DNA from: Acanthochromis polyacanthus
Lineage: Eukaryota > Chordata > Actinopteri > Pomacentridae
Direction of reading: 5' to 3'
Length of the DNA: 64,000 nt
Assembly: GCF_021347895.1 (NCBI RefSeq)
Contig: NC_067116.1
Location: 36,901,639 to 36,965,638 of the forward strand
Shown piece after piece: positions 1 to 17,200 of the stretch. How positions within the stretch are numbered: position 1 is the first letter of the stretch; each line of letters begins with the position of its first letter. Both the position numbers and the translations under genes were made by a program. The notes under the pieces are model-generated. The model had not been told where the DNA came from, did no database searches, and saw only the letters and a list, made by a program, of their open reading frames with translations.

Positions 1-4004
<4,004 letters not shown>

Positions 4005-4106
4005 GGTTAGATAGAGAACTGCAGCAACCAGGAGGACCTGCTTTTGAGATTTTATATGCCCTCGCTTGAAAAACTGGTGTTGCAGGTCGTTTAAAAGCCC
4101 GTCCAC

Positions 4107-7100
4107 ACCTGATTTAAGCTAATCTGTTCAGGACAGACAGTGGAAAAGAAGCTTTAGAGTATACACAAAGGTGCCTCTGTCAGGTGACTTATTTACCGAC
4201 ATGGTATTCCCTGTTGGCACATATTATGTAACCTAGCAATATCAATACATAACACTTGGAGCCAGTAGTCATGTGACCTGCTGATAATAAGCCCCATGAA
4301 CTCTGAAACTGAGGACAAAAGTTCTTCAGGTTTTAAAAATGAATATTTGTCTTCTCTAAAGTGACCTCATATTTTAGTTTTTTTCTGTAGTAATACAAAG
4401 TAATGGGGCAATCCGAATGTAAAACTTTGATGGGATCATAAACAGTAGTAAACACTGTTCATGGACTGCAACTTATCACAGGACCATTTTTAATCTCATA
4501 ATAATAAGCACAAATGGCACAAATGTTTTTTCCCAATTTCAGGCTAGCACTTGTCCTATGGAAACATATTCATGTTTTTGTGTTTTTTAAATAAAAAAAA
4601 ATACTAGGGTCTTGTAAAGAAACTGTAATTTATAAGGTTAAAATCCTGAAAATGAATGTATGTTTGGTAAATATGATAAGGGCTGATGTTGCGGTAAAAC
4701 ATTTGTCATTTAAAATGGAAAACAGTGTTTTTTTTCTTTCACAAGGATGTTTTTAATAAATATTTAATAAGAATAGTACTGCATCACAACCACTGTGGGT
4801 GCTAAACATCGATATGCCCCTGTTACAATGTAATAGTAAAAAAATAAATTTGACTTATGTTACAGATATTGCTACATGTTTTTATTTTTTATGTTTTCAT
4901 TAAAAACAACAGTTTTATCATGTTCACAAATGTACACTTAAAGGGTTAAAATCTTGAAAATGAATATTTCTTTCGCAGTTTCGATCTGGACTGATGTTGG
5001 TTCCAAAATATGTCATTGAAAGTAGAACTCGTTGATATATGACACTGGCTATGATGCAGACATTTTTTTGTTCAGACCTCTGTGCGGCATTTTGACGCCT
5101 CCATTGATGTCTCAAGGTTAATCTTCGACCGACTCAGGCTTGCATTATAAATAATAATATAGGGACTTAATCTTAATATTTAAATTAGTGAAGTTACTTT
5201 GTAATATCCATAATATTTTAATTATAATATTTAATTTAGACAGGTAAATTTATATTAGAAATAAAATTAATTGGGTTACTTTGTATTTTACCGGGCTTTG
5301 CAAAAGTTCTATTACACTTGTAAAATGCAAGCCAAATGAACACAAAGATTTTTTGGTGCGATAAGATCATTTTTTATTTTCCAAATATTTCAATATATGT
5401 GTTAATGATAATATTAATCAGAAAGGTGGCCACCCAAAAGTTTTATCTTATTGCACCAAAAAGTCTTTGTGTTCATTTTCGCGAATGTCTCAACAAGTGT
5501 AACAGAACTTTTGCAAAGCCCGGTATATGATATCGTAGGGTCTTATTCTGATTTTAAACGTACAATCTGTTGAACTGACATCAGCATGACAAATAAATGG
5601 TGAAGTATGTGCAACAGAATTTGTTTATCATTCGACAAATTAAGAGAGACTGATTTTAAATTCTATTTATTTAGTCTTTACTCCAGTGAGGATACACAAG
5701 ATCTCCCCACGCAGATAATAAACCCTGTGTGGATCTCCTGAACCGCATGACCACCTTTTGATTACAGAGAATACAATAAACAATAATTTATGTTCAATTG
5801 CTTCACTCAGAGGTGTGTTTTATTATTGTGGAAGCAGAGTGCAAAGGCAACTAGAATGATAAACAGATCCAAAGTTCACAGAACTGTGTCAGAGTACTAT
5901 AGTGTCATTTACATAAGAAAAACAAGTTTTATCCAGGAGACAAAACTTTTCTTGAGCTAATGTGAAGGTCATGTGTGAGATATCAGGAACTAATTGAAAA
6001 CTGAATGGATAACACATCTTGACTTCTTGTATCTCAGTTCTGACAAAAAATGAAGTTACTATCAGCTGTTGACATCATATGTTAACATGTTGAAATATTC
6101 ATGTTTTCTATTATACAAATTACTTATTGGGTGCAGTTTGGATCATCCTGTTATTGATTCATGGAAGATGACCTTTCTCAAAGTTGAGTAATGCTAGATA
6201 GTAGAGGTGAATGTTAAACCATGTCCATCCGTCCGTCCATCCGTCCATCCATCCATCTTAAACCCTGTGGCCTTTTATCACATAGAATACAGGATATCAA
6301 TTAATTACTTTACAGACAATATATTTTGTTATCATGGAAGAGAAACGCACCGCCAACTATTAAAAGATGTAGAGTTCACAGAAGTGTTTGTGTGCCAGAG
6401 TACTATAGTGTTATAAACAAATTTTTTGCCACATAAACCTGAAACTCTTTGGTGAATGAATGTGAAGCTCATGTATGAGATATCATGAGCTTACCAACAA
6501 TTAAATGGTGAATACATCTTGAGTTCTTGTGGCTCAAAACTGACAATACACAGGAAATCATATTTATTTTTCAGGCACTATCAATTTTGAGATTTTCAGC
6601 CTAGTGGAAAAAAACGGTCTAAATACACTTCTGTGTTCATCTTACTGCACTTTAACCAATTTAGCACGTTTATTAAGATAATATTTCATTTGCATATACA
6701 CATAAATTATTAAATACCAAAAATAATTGTTACTAAACTGAATAAGTTTTATAATATATATTACTATTATTAATTTTTTCACCTGTAAATCAACAATGTA
6801 TGAAACATTTCATTCCCACAAACACGGTGAAAATTCTGATTCTCTGAGTGATAGAAAGAAATATCCAAAATCCCCTCTGTAAAAACCTTTGACTGTCGAA
6901 TGTCAACAGAAGGAAGTAAAGATTTTGAAGCTGGATTTATCCGATATTCAGATTTCAGTTCCGGAAATGTATACAAATTGGGACATTTTTAGACATGCGA
7001 TGTAATACCCATCAAGCATAACACTTCAGAAAATGCTGTGACACCAAACATAATCACTGCTCTTTTATAAGTTATCAGCTGGTTATCCTAATAACCATTT

Positions 7101-7370
7101 GTCAAAAGTTGTCCTCTGCTGACCTGTAGTGTCTCCCTTCAAGACAGTATGATCTCACAATTTCATGTAACACAGTCAACGTGAAAGACTTGTCATTATA
7201 CAAGCTTGCAGAACCACTGACGGGTGTTCTATTTCTCACTCTGGTTCTGTTTTAGTTCTATAAAATGTTCATATTATTATACAAATGATGTATAAGTTGC
7301 AAGTCGATTAGTAATTAACATGTTATTGCTTCACTGAAGATGTCATTTCCCACGGTTGTTAAGCTGGGGA
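4107..7370. other. AT-rich spacer between the two minus-strand CYP2 units
   Basis: No coding exon is supported. It holds a hairpin MITE (5290-5523), a TCCG/TCCA short tandem repeat (6224-6257) and a weakly conserved direct repeat (4635-4700 against 4940-5000, sharing GGTTAAAATC and TGAAAATGAAT). Otherwise it is AT-rich sequence in which I recognise nothing. Confidence 0.6.
5290..5523. mobile_element. Hairpin MITE with about 80-bp terminal inverted repeats and TA target duplication
   Basis: The left end CCGGGCTTTGCAAAAGTTCT and the right end AGAACTTTTGCAAAGCCCGG are exact inverted copies. Similarity continues inward for about 80 bp (GAACACAAAGA and TCTTTGTGTTC). TA lies at 5288-5289 and at 5524-5525, as for Tc1/mariner insertion. 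Only about 75 bp separates the arms and there is no coding capacity. Confidence 0.85.
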
Positions 7371-9713
7371 TTATCTGGTCTGAAAGCAAATGTGGAGATC
7401 ATGTTGGTTCCTATGTTTGGTTTCTCCAGGAACAGGAGTTAAAGTGAAGTGTTGCAGGAGAGACGTAAAGAAAAGGAATAACTCCATTCTGGCCAGACGT
7501 TCCCCGATACACACACGTTTACCTAAAGGGAAACATCACAAAGATTGTTCTTGCTGCTATTGTAGCTGACAGAGCAACCTGTTGTTAATGCTCCTCTCTG
7601 CATGTGAACCTTGATGACTGGAAAACAGACCTACAGAAAATGGTAAGAAGGCATCTCTTTTAAGGAAATGGATGTTTGAATCCAAGAAATGCTCGGGATT
7701 GAATGCATCTGGAGTCGCCCACTCATTCTTATCAAACAGTACAGATGCAAGGCTCGTAGTTACAGCTGTGCACTGGAAAATGAGTAATCAGATGTTTTCA
7801 ACTGTAGCTTTGTGTGCTTAATTTACAGAATTTACAGCTTGACATTTGTCCCTGGGTGAGTCTGGTTGATATTTCTTTACCTTAGGAATGAAGTATCCTC
7901 CCAGGGTACTGTCTTTACTGGCCATTTTTGGGAATCCCATAGGAACGACGTTTCCTAACCTTTGGCTCTCATGGATGACAGCATCAGTGTAGGGCAGGTT
8001 GGGTCTGTCGGCCAGTGTGGGCTGATGAGACTGTCCAATCACTCTGTCTATCTCCGCCTGGACTTTTTCTGAAAGGGGAACCAGAATAACAACCATAACT
8101 GGTAGCTCAGTGTGCATCAAGGTGGAACTCACTAAAAATAATCAGTAACCTTAATTGAAATGCTCCAATGCTTAATGTGATAGATCAGATAATCACCCTG
8201 TGTCTCTGGGTAGTTTATCATGTGTACGAGGGCCCAACGTAAAGTTGTGGCAGCTATTTCTGTTCCAGCCTCGATCAGGTCGAGGGTGCAAACCGCCAGT
8301 GTTTCCAGGTTGAAGCCAGCCTGGGGATCCTGTTTTTTCTAATGCGTCAACAAAAAATGCTGTTACTTCATGACATTTTTCGTCTGTGTTAATATATATT
8401 ATTAAACAGAGCCGGAAAATGTAAGTTTACTTTAATCATTCACTGTCTAGGGCACATTCTTTAAGCCACAATAAACTGCACACCTTCCTTGTAAAATATC
8501 ACAAAGGCATTGTTGCAGCATGGCTCATTGAAACCACAAGAACTGATAACTGCAGATGTTTTTACCATTTTGAAAATGACTCTGTAATTTACGTCTTGAA
8601 GGAAGGAAATGTGGCTTAATAGTGAGCAACAGACCATCCATCCATCCATATTTGACTCTCTACCACCTGATAATAAAAACTTTTGTAATTATATGAAAAT
8701 ATAATTCTACCACCAGAACATGATGAATCTCAGTAACTGTTAAAGGCAAACACACCACATCTCATTTTTACCTGGAGACACTTTTTAAAAAAAGAATTTT
8801 CCTCTCTTTTTTGCTTTGGATGCACAATCTTAAACTCTACTGAACACTTTTCTTTTTGGCAACTTCTAGTTTTGGCTTTTCTTCCCTTTCCTACTGACTA
8901 AAGATGCCAATCAGGTCTCTGCAGTCCTGAACAATAAGCAGATCTCCAGTGGGACGTATGCCTGCTGCAGCACCCTTTCTCTCCCTTGTGGTGTATTTTG
9001 TGGTGACTTTGCAAATCTTTTATCTTTTGTACTGTTATGTATTTATTATGTCTTCTCAGATGTACTTCATTGGCACTGGGCATCGTCCAGTTGTTGACAT
9101 ACTGGTGTCACGATTGTGCATTTGTGCAGATAGGCATGCTTTTGTTGCAAATGAGGTCTGTTGTTGCCAAAAAATACAAATGTACCCAGACTGATGGAGC
9201 TTTATTCCAGTGAGATTTCTTATTTCTGAATGGTGCCCTCATTAAAGGAGAGAAATTTCAGACTATGAGTGTGGTTATACAACAGCCTGAGATGTTTTAG
9301 AACTCTCACCCATGACCGACTCCTTCATAAAGAAACAATGATCGTCACTCCCTTATCGCTGCTGCTCTGGGTTTGGAGTTTTACTGTGAGGGCGGACTAA
9401 GTCAGAGTGCAGCTGCTAAAGTATTGCACTATTAAGATAAACCCTTCAGCACATAATAATTAAATGTAGTTAGAAGAAGGAGCTGGATATCGTCTTAAAT
9501 ATCAATCACAGCTTACAGTCCTGCCCTCCTGCACTCATGTAACGACTCACCAATGCCTTTGAAGATAACGTGGAAGAGAGGGACAACTGGTCGATCAGCA
9601 AAACTGTCGAACTGGTTTACAAGAGCCTCTTTGACCATTTTGTATCCTGAAGTAAACACCATCCTCTCACTGCCTTTTCTCAAGCTGAACACAGGGCTGT
9701 ACTCTTGAGACAG
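7371..9713 (-). pseudogene. CYP2-like pseudogene with exons 2, 6, 7, 8, 9 only
   Basis: Minus-strand exons: exon 2 at 9713-9551 (163 bp, QLSQEYSPVFSLRKGSERMV), exon 6 at 8329-8197 (I-helix EAGTEIAATT), exon 7 at 8068-7881 (188 bp, K-helix ESQR), exon 8 at 7772-7631 (142 bp, FNPEHFLD) and exon 9 at 7522-7371 ([18 protein letters not shown], with the heme cysteine). Exons 3, 4 and 5 are absent between 8330 and 9550, and no exon 1 is found upstream. Exon 9 ends early in an unusual tail; a one-base shift near VPGE opens a different C-terminus. The exon 8/9 junction gives FSVGKRVCIG, a normal heme loop apart from A-to-V. The remaining splice sites are intact, so the loss looks like one internal deletion plus loss of exon 1. 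It is diverged from A, B and C and resembles a different CYP2 subfamily. Confidence 0.85.
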
Positions 9714-10150
9714 CTGCATGTAAAGCAAATACTTTTCAAAAGAGGAAATATTTTGCAAAGACTTATGATAATTGCAGTTTTTTTTTGTCTGAAGTGTTTT
9801 GAAGAGTGAGACATTAAGGCATTGTTAAATAGAAATATTTCTGAAGTAGTTAAATCCCCATTGAAGCTGCTTCTACAGACAATCATGAAATGCTATTTGA
9901 CAAACAACTTTTCAGTGAATAAGCAGTGAGGTACTGAGATCTCTCCCTAGAATGTTCCACCATCATCAATATCTAGACTCACCTCTGACCTGGCAGTTTT
10001 ACAACCATTATTCTGAAACCTGGCAGTTTTACAACGATGAGGCATGCGAGTCTTGGGTCATTAACAGGTCATTAGCCATGTGACAATGTGAAAACACACA
10101 TCTGGGACTTCAGTCAGGAAATGCAAAAGCATCTTAGATGATCTTTAAGA
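8721..10150. repeat. Segment duplicated near 50.99-52.1 kb and 58.5-58.8 kb
   Basis: From about 8721 (CAGTAACTGTTAAAGGCAAA) through the exon 2 remnant to about 10150, the sequence is near-identical to 51005-52110 followed by 58535-58780. The far copy is interrupted by the Gypsy element. The near copy includes a short internal tandem of CTGGCAGTTTTACAAC at 9992 and 10020. Between 9714 and 10750 I see no coding exon. Confidence 0.85.
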
Positions 10151-10492
10151 ACCAAAATAAAAGTGTAGTTGCTTTTAATTTAAGCTTCTAGGATTACCAT
10201 GGCCTGAAGAAGTGAGAATCTGCATAGACGTTTTAATCATCAAATATAGTTTGGTACACAGACGGATGTTTAGGAAGATGTAATAATAATTAGATGTTTT
10301 TCCACATTGCCCAGATTAACAGATAAATGTAATGGTTTTGGGTTTTGACCTCACAAAAATCAGCTTGCATTCAGTGAGCCTTTGACTTTAAATCTGGTTC
10401 AAACAGAAGCCTCCATTAAATTAATGGAGAGTTACCTCACCAAGTCTAAGCATTCATAAGACACTTACATATAACTTACATATAAATTACAT

Positions 10493-10496
<4 letters not shown>

Positions 10497-10580
<84 letters not shown>
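10497..10580. repeat. (TG)n microsatellite, about 42 units
   Basis: An uninterrupted GT tract followed by CATATATATATG. It lies about 170 bp upstream of the gene A start codon. A second (AC)n tract of about 17 units lies at 11218-11252 in intron 1. The open frame through it (Val/Cys repeat) is not a gene. Confidence 0.95.
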
Positions 10581-10648
10581 ATATATATATGTGTGTCAGT
10601 AAAAATGAGACACATGCACACATACACATGCTTTTATTTTGAAAGTCT

Positions 10649-10657
10649 TATAATAAA
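10649..10657 (+). promoter_or_regulatory. TATA-like box of CYP2 paralogue A
   Basis: TATAATAAA lies about 94 bp before the ATG at 10751. The same block, with the surrounding GAAAGTCTTATAATAAA, recurs at 50868-50883 in a displaced promoter copy. Genes B, C and D have a different upstream region, so gene A uses a distinct promoter type. Confidence 0.5.
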
Positions 10658-10750
10658 ACTGGATCACACCTGCAGCTCTGTAGTCATTCAGTAAGATTTT
10701 TACCGGACTCAACTCTGCTCAGTCCTGATCGCTGCAATTACTGTGAAGAA

Positions 10751-11217
10751 ATGGAGGCAATACTCAGTGTTCTCGGCTTGGAGTGGTTAGACAGCAAAAG
10801 TTTATTAATATTTTTCGGTGTTTTCCTGCTGCTGGCTGATGTTTGGAAGAACAGAGTGCCAAAAAACTTCCCTCCTGGACCGTGGGCTCTGCCTTTTATT
10901 GGTGATCTGCCTCGTATCCAACCTGGAAGATTTCATCTGCAGTTCACAGAGGTTTGTATTATAATAATAATATTTTGTATATTTATATATAGTATACATA
11001 TTTGTACAGTGCCTTTCGAAAACAAAGCTACAAAATTCTTAGCAACAATACAAATGTGTTTTTTATGATGTGGTTTACCCTGAGTAATTTCAGACATTTC
11101 AGTAAGCAAATGTAGTATTAGGGTGATTGGATGCATCCTAATGATGTTTCTAAGCTTCAGGCTCTCTGTTTTCTATTAAATATAATAAAATTATTTCTCT
11201 GATTCTATGCTATGACA

Positions 11218-11254
<37 letters not shown>

Positions 11255-14200
11255 GTAATCATTAACCCAAGGAAGCTGAAAGCAGACTGAGGTGGAACAA
11301 ATATTCAGAAATAAAAGCATAAATACAACAATGTAAAAATAGTTGATTACAAGGAATTTGTTTTAAAAAAAAAATCCTAGTCAAGTTTTAGTACAAAAGT
11401 ATTGGCAGCAAATATAGTTAAAGCATTAAAGTCTAAGTACTGGTGTGATCCTTCTGAATTTTATATCATTATATTTTATATCATAATATTAGTGGTGAGG
11501 CATCAGTGTGTCAGCAGCATTTTACTGTTGTAGCTGCAATTTGAACTACTTTATACACAGTTTTTTTTAAGCACAAGATCTAAATGGTAATTATGAGAGG
11601 AAAAATCAGTTTTTGTGCATTTTCTGAGTTCCTGGATCATTTGAAATTTTACTGAAATTAGATTAGAAGTGCACCCCTAGACTACACGCTGCATTTTTTG
11701 AGAAGTTTAAAAGGTTGGAAACCACTTGTTTTGTCACAAGGCAGGGGGGTTTGAACCCAGAGTGCAGGCACACAGGAGTCACACTGATGTTCTAAACAAG
11801 GATTTATTCAAACAGAAATAGACACTGGCTGAGGTAAACTAAAGCGAACCAAACTCCATAAAGAAATCGACAAATTTAACACACACAAAAAAACAGAGTC
11901 CCAAACTAACCAAGAATACTCAACATAACTGGTCACTTCAAGGACTAAGCACTAAACTAAACTAAACGGCTTGACTCACAGTCTATCAAGTCCCACAGGA
12001 GGGGCGGTGGCGGCAGACCGGTTCTGCAGTCGGCAGTCTGTGGCGGCGCACGTCAGTGCTGCTAATATGCAGCGGAGACGGGGCTGAGCGGCCCAAGGCA
12101 GGGACAGAGGGGGAAAGCTCCAGGAACGAGCCAGGCAGGACTGGGCAGGCTGGGGGGAGTTCCGGAGCCAAAACGGACCTAGGCGAAGTGGCTGGCAGGA
12201 AGCCAGCAGAGGCAACGATCCAGCGGCCATTGGTGGGGCGAGCTGGACTTAACTGCCGCTGATGTGATTGGACACAGCTGCGTTCATTCTGCAGCTGTGT
12301 CCAATCAACAGATCATCAGCTGAGCAGGTGCGCAGCACAGAGAAGGGCGGGACCATGACAGGTTTAATCTGTGACAGTGTTATTGGATTTTAATAGCTTG
12401 TGTTTGTATCTGCTGTGTAAAATCTAAAAGAAATTAGATGTCAAACAAAATGAAGTAGAATGTACAATAAATTAAAATGTAGTGGAGTTGATGTACAGAT
12501 TAGCACAAAATGGAAATTCTTAAGTATTTCAAGTCTTTAAAACTATACATATATACAGTACTTTCGTAAATCTACTCGACTGCTTGATTTGCAGACGGTT
12601 CCACTGGCACACGTCCACAAAGATCAGAGTCAATTTAATGTAATCAGTGTTATCCCCATCTGTGATGAGGCAGATGAATGTGGAATTACTGGAGAACTTC
12701 TGCAGGTGGCAAGCAGTTGACTTGTATGCAAAGTCTGAAGTGTAGAAGGTGGAAACAAATGAAGCAAGGACTGTAGTAGCACTGTACTGCAGATGTCAAA
12801 TTGACAGTTCTGTAACCTCACAGACTGTGGTCATTGGTGAGGTAGTCCAGGTACCCCAAGCTGTGAAGTGGTTCACCCCCATGTGCTCCTGCTTGTCCCT
12901 CAGAAACATGGGCAGTATGGGGCTGAAAGAATGAGAATGCAAAAAAAAAACAGTGACAGTGCTCCCAGCTTTTTCCAGGTGAGACACGGATCTGTTATGG
13001 ATGTAGGTAACAGCACTATGAAGCCAAGTTGAAAGTCCATTGAATAGCTTACCAGGTGAAGATGGAGTCACACCAACCTCTCCAAGGTCTTTATTAGGTG
13101 TTGGTATGGTGTCTGGCTATGTTTGAGTTACATTTTTTTTTTAAATTTTATATCCCTTATTAATCCCATGATCCAGAGGGTCAGAGCGCAGGGTCAGCTG
13201 CGGTACAACGCCCCTGGAGCACACACATTCACCCATTCACACACATTCACACACTGATGGCGGGAGCTGGCATGCAAGGCGCTAACCACCATCAGGAGCA
13301 ATTAGGGGTTAGGTGTCTTGCTCAGGGACACCTCGACATGAGCACGACGGGCCGGGGGATCAAACCACTTCTCTACCTACTGAGCTATGCCGCCCACATT
13401 GTACTGCCTGTTATGTTTTGTCTTTACACTGTCCTCCTCAGATGATACGTCATATCAGTGTTTCACCACAACATCAATCTGCTGTCTGTGCTCAGTTTGC
13501 AGAGAAATATGGAAAAATTTTCAGCCTTCGTCTCTTTGGTGGAAGGGTTGTGGTCATCAATGGCTATAAGCATATGAAAGAAGCTCTGGTCCAACGAGGA
13601 GAAGACTATGTAGATCGTCCCTCCATACCATTGTTCGAGGAAGTAATTGGGGATAGAGGTGGTTTATATTGCATTTTATTTCAAAAATTTGTGTTTGAAT
13701 ATGACCAGCCACATCAAATTACTCTTAGTTTGTTTGGGAGTAAAGGTGCTGTTTGTTGCATTTTATGTCAAAAGTTATGAACTGGTGTTTTACAAAGACC
13801 AGCAGCTTCAGATTATTCCTGGTCTAATGCTCGTTTGTGTTCCTACAAAGGTATTGTTTTGTCAAATGGTAATCCATGGAAGCAGCAGAGGAGATTTGCT
13901 CTTCATACACTCAGAAACTTTGGTCTGGGCAAGAAGACTCTGGAGCTCTTCATCCAGGAGGAGTGTCGATATCTTACAGAGGCTTTTGCAGATAACCAAG
14001 GTATGAAAAGTCCCATTATTTTACAATGATTGATTATCCTTCACAATGTGCTTATTACACAGAAGCATGCAACAAGATGTTTATGGACCAAAATATAGCA
14101 ACAGTCACAAATTAACGGAATGTCTTTGTCATCATCTTGTCATCTCCAAATTTTTCTCTTTATTTTACAGGGAAGCCTTTTAATGCCCAGACACTGATGA

Positions 14201-17200
14201 ACAATGCTGTGTCCAACATCATCTGCTGTTTGGTGTTTGGGCATCGATTCGAGTACACTGATAAGAAGCACCAGTCTATTCTCAACCACTTCAATGAGAT
14301 GCTGTTCTTACAGGGGCGTTTCATGGTCCAGGTGAGCTTCCAGCATCCAGTAATTGTATTTACAAAAAAAAGTGATGCAGAATGCAGTCAAATGTGGATT
14401 TTACAGTTTTTCCCAATCGCTTTGCTACATTTCTCAAATCATCCTCAACATTTGCAACACAGTAAATGCATTTCTCAAAACAATTCGTACAAATAGCAAA
14501 ACACCATAGATTACCTGAAAAAGCCAGTCTCTTGTTCATCTCTCAAAAGTAAACATCTGTGTCAATGAACATGTCAGTGCCAATGTCCTATTGTCATTGT
14601 GTGTGGATAAGACAGTCAAATAGCTTTGTCATGTTGTCATTATGGGCTGCACAGTGGTGTACTGGTTAGCACTTCCGCCTTGCAGCTAGAAGATCCCTGG
14701 TTCGAGTCCCGGCCTGAGCCCGGGGTCTTTCTGCATGGAGTTTGCATGTTCTCCCTGTGCATGCGTGGGTTTTCTCTGGGCTCTCCGGCTTCCTCCCACT
14801 GTCCAAAAATATGCTGAGGTTAATTGATAGCTCTAAATTGCCCGTAGGTGTGAATGTGAGTGTGATTGTTTGTCTGTATATGCAGCCCTGCCACAGACTG
14901 CTGACCTGTCCAGGGTGTCCCCTGCCTTCGCCCGAGTCAGCTGGGATAGACTCCAGCACCCCCCACGACCCTAGTGAGGATAAAGTGGTGTATAGGGAAT
15001 GGATGGATGGATGTTGTCATTATAACAATGTACAGATGCTCTGATGTAAACTGTGGATAAAGTTGTGATTGCAATTACTGTAAATTGTAAGTTACACCTT
15101 AGTGTATGTGAAAGACTAATTGCAAGAGACTGGACAAGATTCACATTTATGCTTTTACTGTTGTAATTTGTTGGCAGACCATGTCATTGTGATACAGAAA
15201 GGAAAACCCCTGCATAGCACAAAGTAAAACACAAAAAAACAGAAGTAGAAATGTGAACATAGGACAATCTCTTTAGGGGAAACTGTACATGCAGTGCTGT
15301 AGGAATTACAGTGCAGTCTTCCTACACCTCCTGACGTTCCTGTCTGTTGGACCACAAATTCTCATACACATCACAGATGCCAACTTTTTGCCTCTTTGAA
15401 CGATTTCAGAAAACCCTAACCCTTCACACATTTGCCTTTGTTAGACAAAGTCAAGATTCACCTGGGAGCAATTTATCAATTCAGGACAGACTGAGAAAAA
15501 AGGTGTAATGGAAATGTATAGAAACATCCTTCACATATTAGGACAACTTGTTCAACCATTTTACATGTAAAGACTTATGCGATGAACTGAAGCCTAAATG
15601 TTGTGGGGGGTTGGACTATTCAACAGAGACCCATTATAGCACATTTTGATCAACATGACATAAGCAATTGATAATGTAGGAAACAGCAGAGAATTGTTCA
15701 GAATCATTAGCATGGATTTACCAACTTGTCCAAAGAAACGACAAACTGCTTCTTTGATGTGTAAAAGTGACACAATGATGTGAAGATTGAACAAGTGGTT
15801 TTGAGAATTTCAATTCTGCTCTGAGAAATGTACCAAAGTGACTGAGAAAAACTGTAATAACAGCATTGTAAAAGAATTCTGACTCAAAGTGTTCTTGAAG
15901 AGTGCAAGAACTGAGGGATGAAGATGCTTGTATGTCTCACATATGCCCTCACAGATCATTTGCTGTAAAGGCTTAATAAAGGTGTCTTCAGTCAGGCCAA
16001 GCAAGGAAATGAAATTTCATACTGTGTGTGTTGTACCGAGTAAATCGCCAAAAACAAAATACTGTATCATATGTAAAAATCCACCATTCAAACACACTTT
16101 AAAAGTCCACCAATATTATCACCAACGAACGCATAAAGTATCAAAGGTGATTGAACTCGTCAGAAATGTAATAAATATGTGGCATGATTTAATAACTGTC
16201 TTCCTGCTCTATAGGTTTACAACATGGTACCCTGGCTGATAAAGTGGCTGCCTGGACCTCATCGGAGGATACTTGCTCTGATGAACGAAGTCATTGACTT
16301 CACAAAAATCAAGATCAAAGAACACAGAGAAAACCTCGACCCCTCGTCACCAAGAGACTACATCGACTCCTTCCTCATTGAAATGGGAGACGTGAGTGTT
16401 TCTGTGCCTTTGTTTTGTGTTTGTTCTTTGTGATTTTCCAGTTAAATATATTCACTAATTCCTGCTTCCATCTACTCTGTCACTGATAGAAGGAGGACAA
16501 AGAAGCTGGTTTTGATATCAACAATTTGTGTTTTTGCACTCTGGATCTGTTTATTGCTGGAACTGAAACTACTACCACGACTTTACACTGGGGGCTGCTG
16601 TACATGATGTATTACCCTGACATACAGAGTGAGTGTTTCAGTCATATCTGACATGTCTGCATCTTTTATAAGCATCTTGTTCTGATTTAATATTGTCAGA
16701 GGTCAATCAATGTAATTGATTGCAATTTCTCCTCTCAATCATCTTTTCAGCACAAACACTGATATAGTTTTTTCATGTCACTTTGTGCAGAGAGAGTCCA
16801 GGCTGAGATAGATGCTGTGATTGGTTCATCCAGACAGCCCTCCATGACTGACAGAGAAAACATGCCCTATACTGATGCAGTCATCCATGAGATTCAGAGA
16901 ATGGGCAACATCCTTCCATTCAATGTGGGCCGCGTGGCAAGCAGGGACACCACACTGGATAAGTACACAATCCCAAAGGTACACAATCCACAGGTAACAC
17001 TTAAACATGAAAATGAGATTAATTACCAAAGACCATGTGAGAAATGTATCAGGAATGCTCACATAGATATGGGCTACTCAACTCTGTATGATAAGTTAAT
17101 TCTAAGTTACTGAAGAACCAACTGGGAATTACCACATTAGTGAATCAATAGGAAGAGATTAATTTATATTAATCAATAAATCAAGTGAGTTTTTCATACA

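Noticed and set aside
8461..8649. Open frame in the gap of pseudogene 2, tested as a lost exon 5 or 4
   Set aside because: The translation shows none of the CYP2 exon 3-5 motifs (Wxxx[15 protein letters not shown]).
10500..10694. Open frame of alternating Val/Cys residues
   Set aside because: It is a translation of the (TG)n microsatellite.
14644..14720. tRNA-like sequence with A and B boxes
   Set aside because: It is the head of a SINE with a 13-bp target duplication and GGAT tail, not a free tRNA gene.
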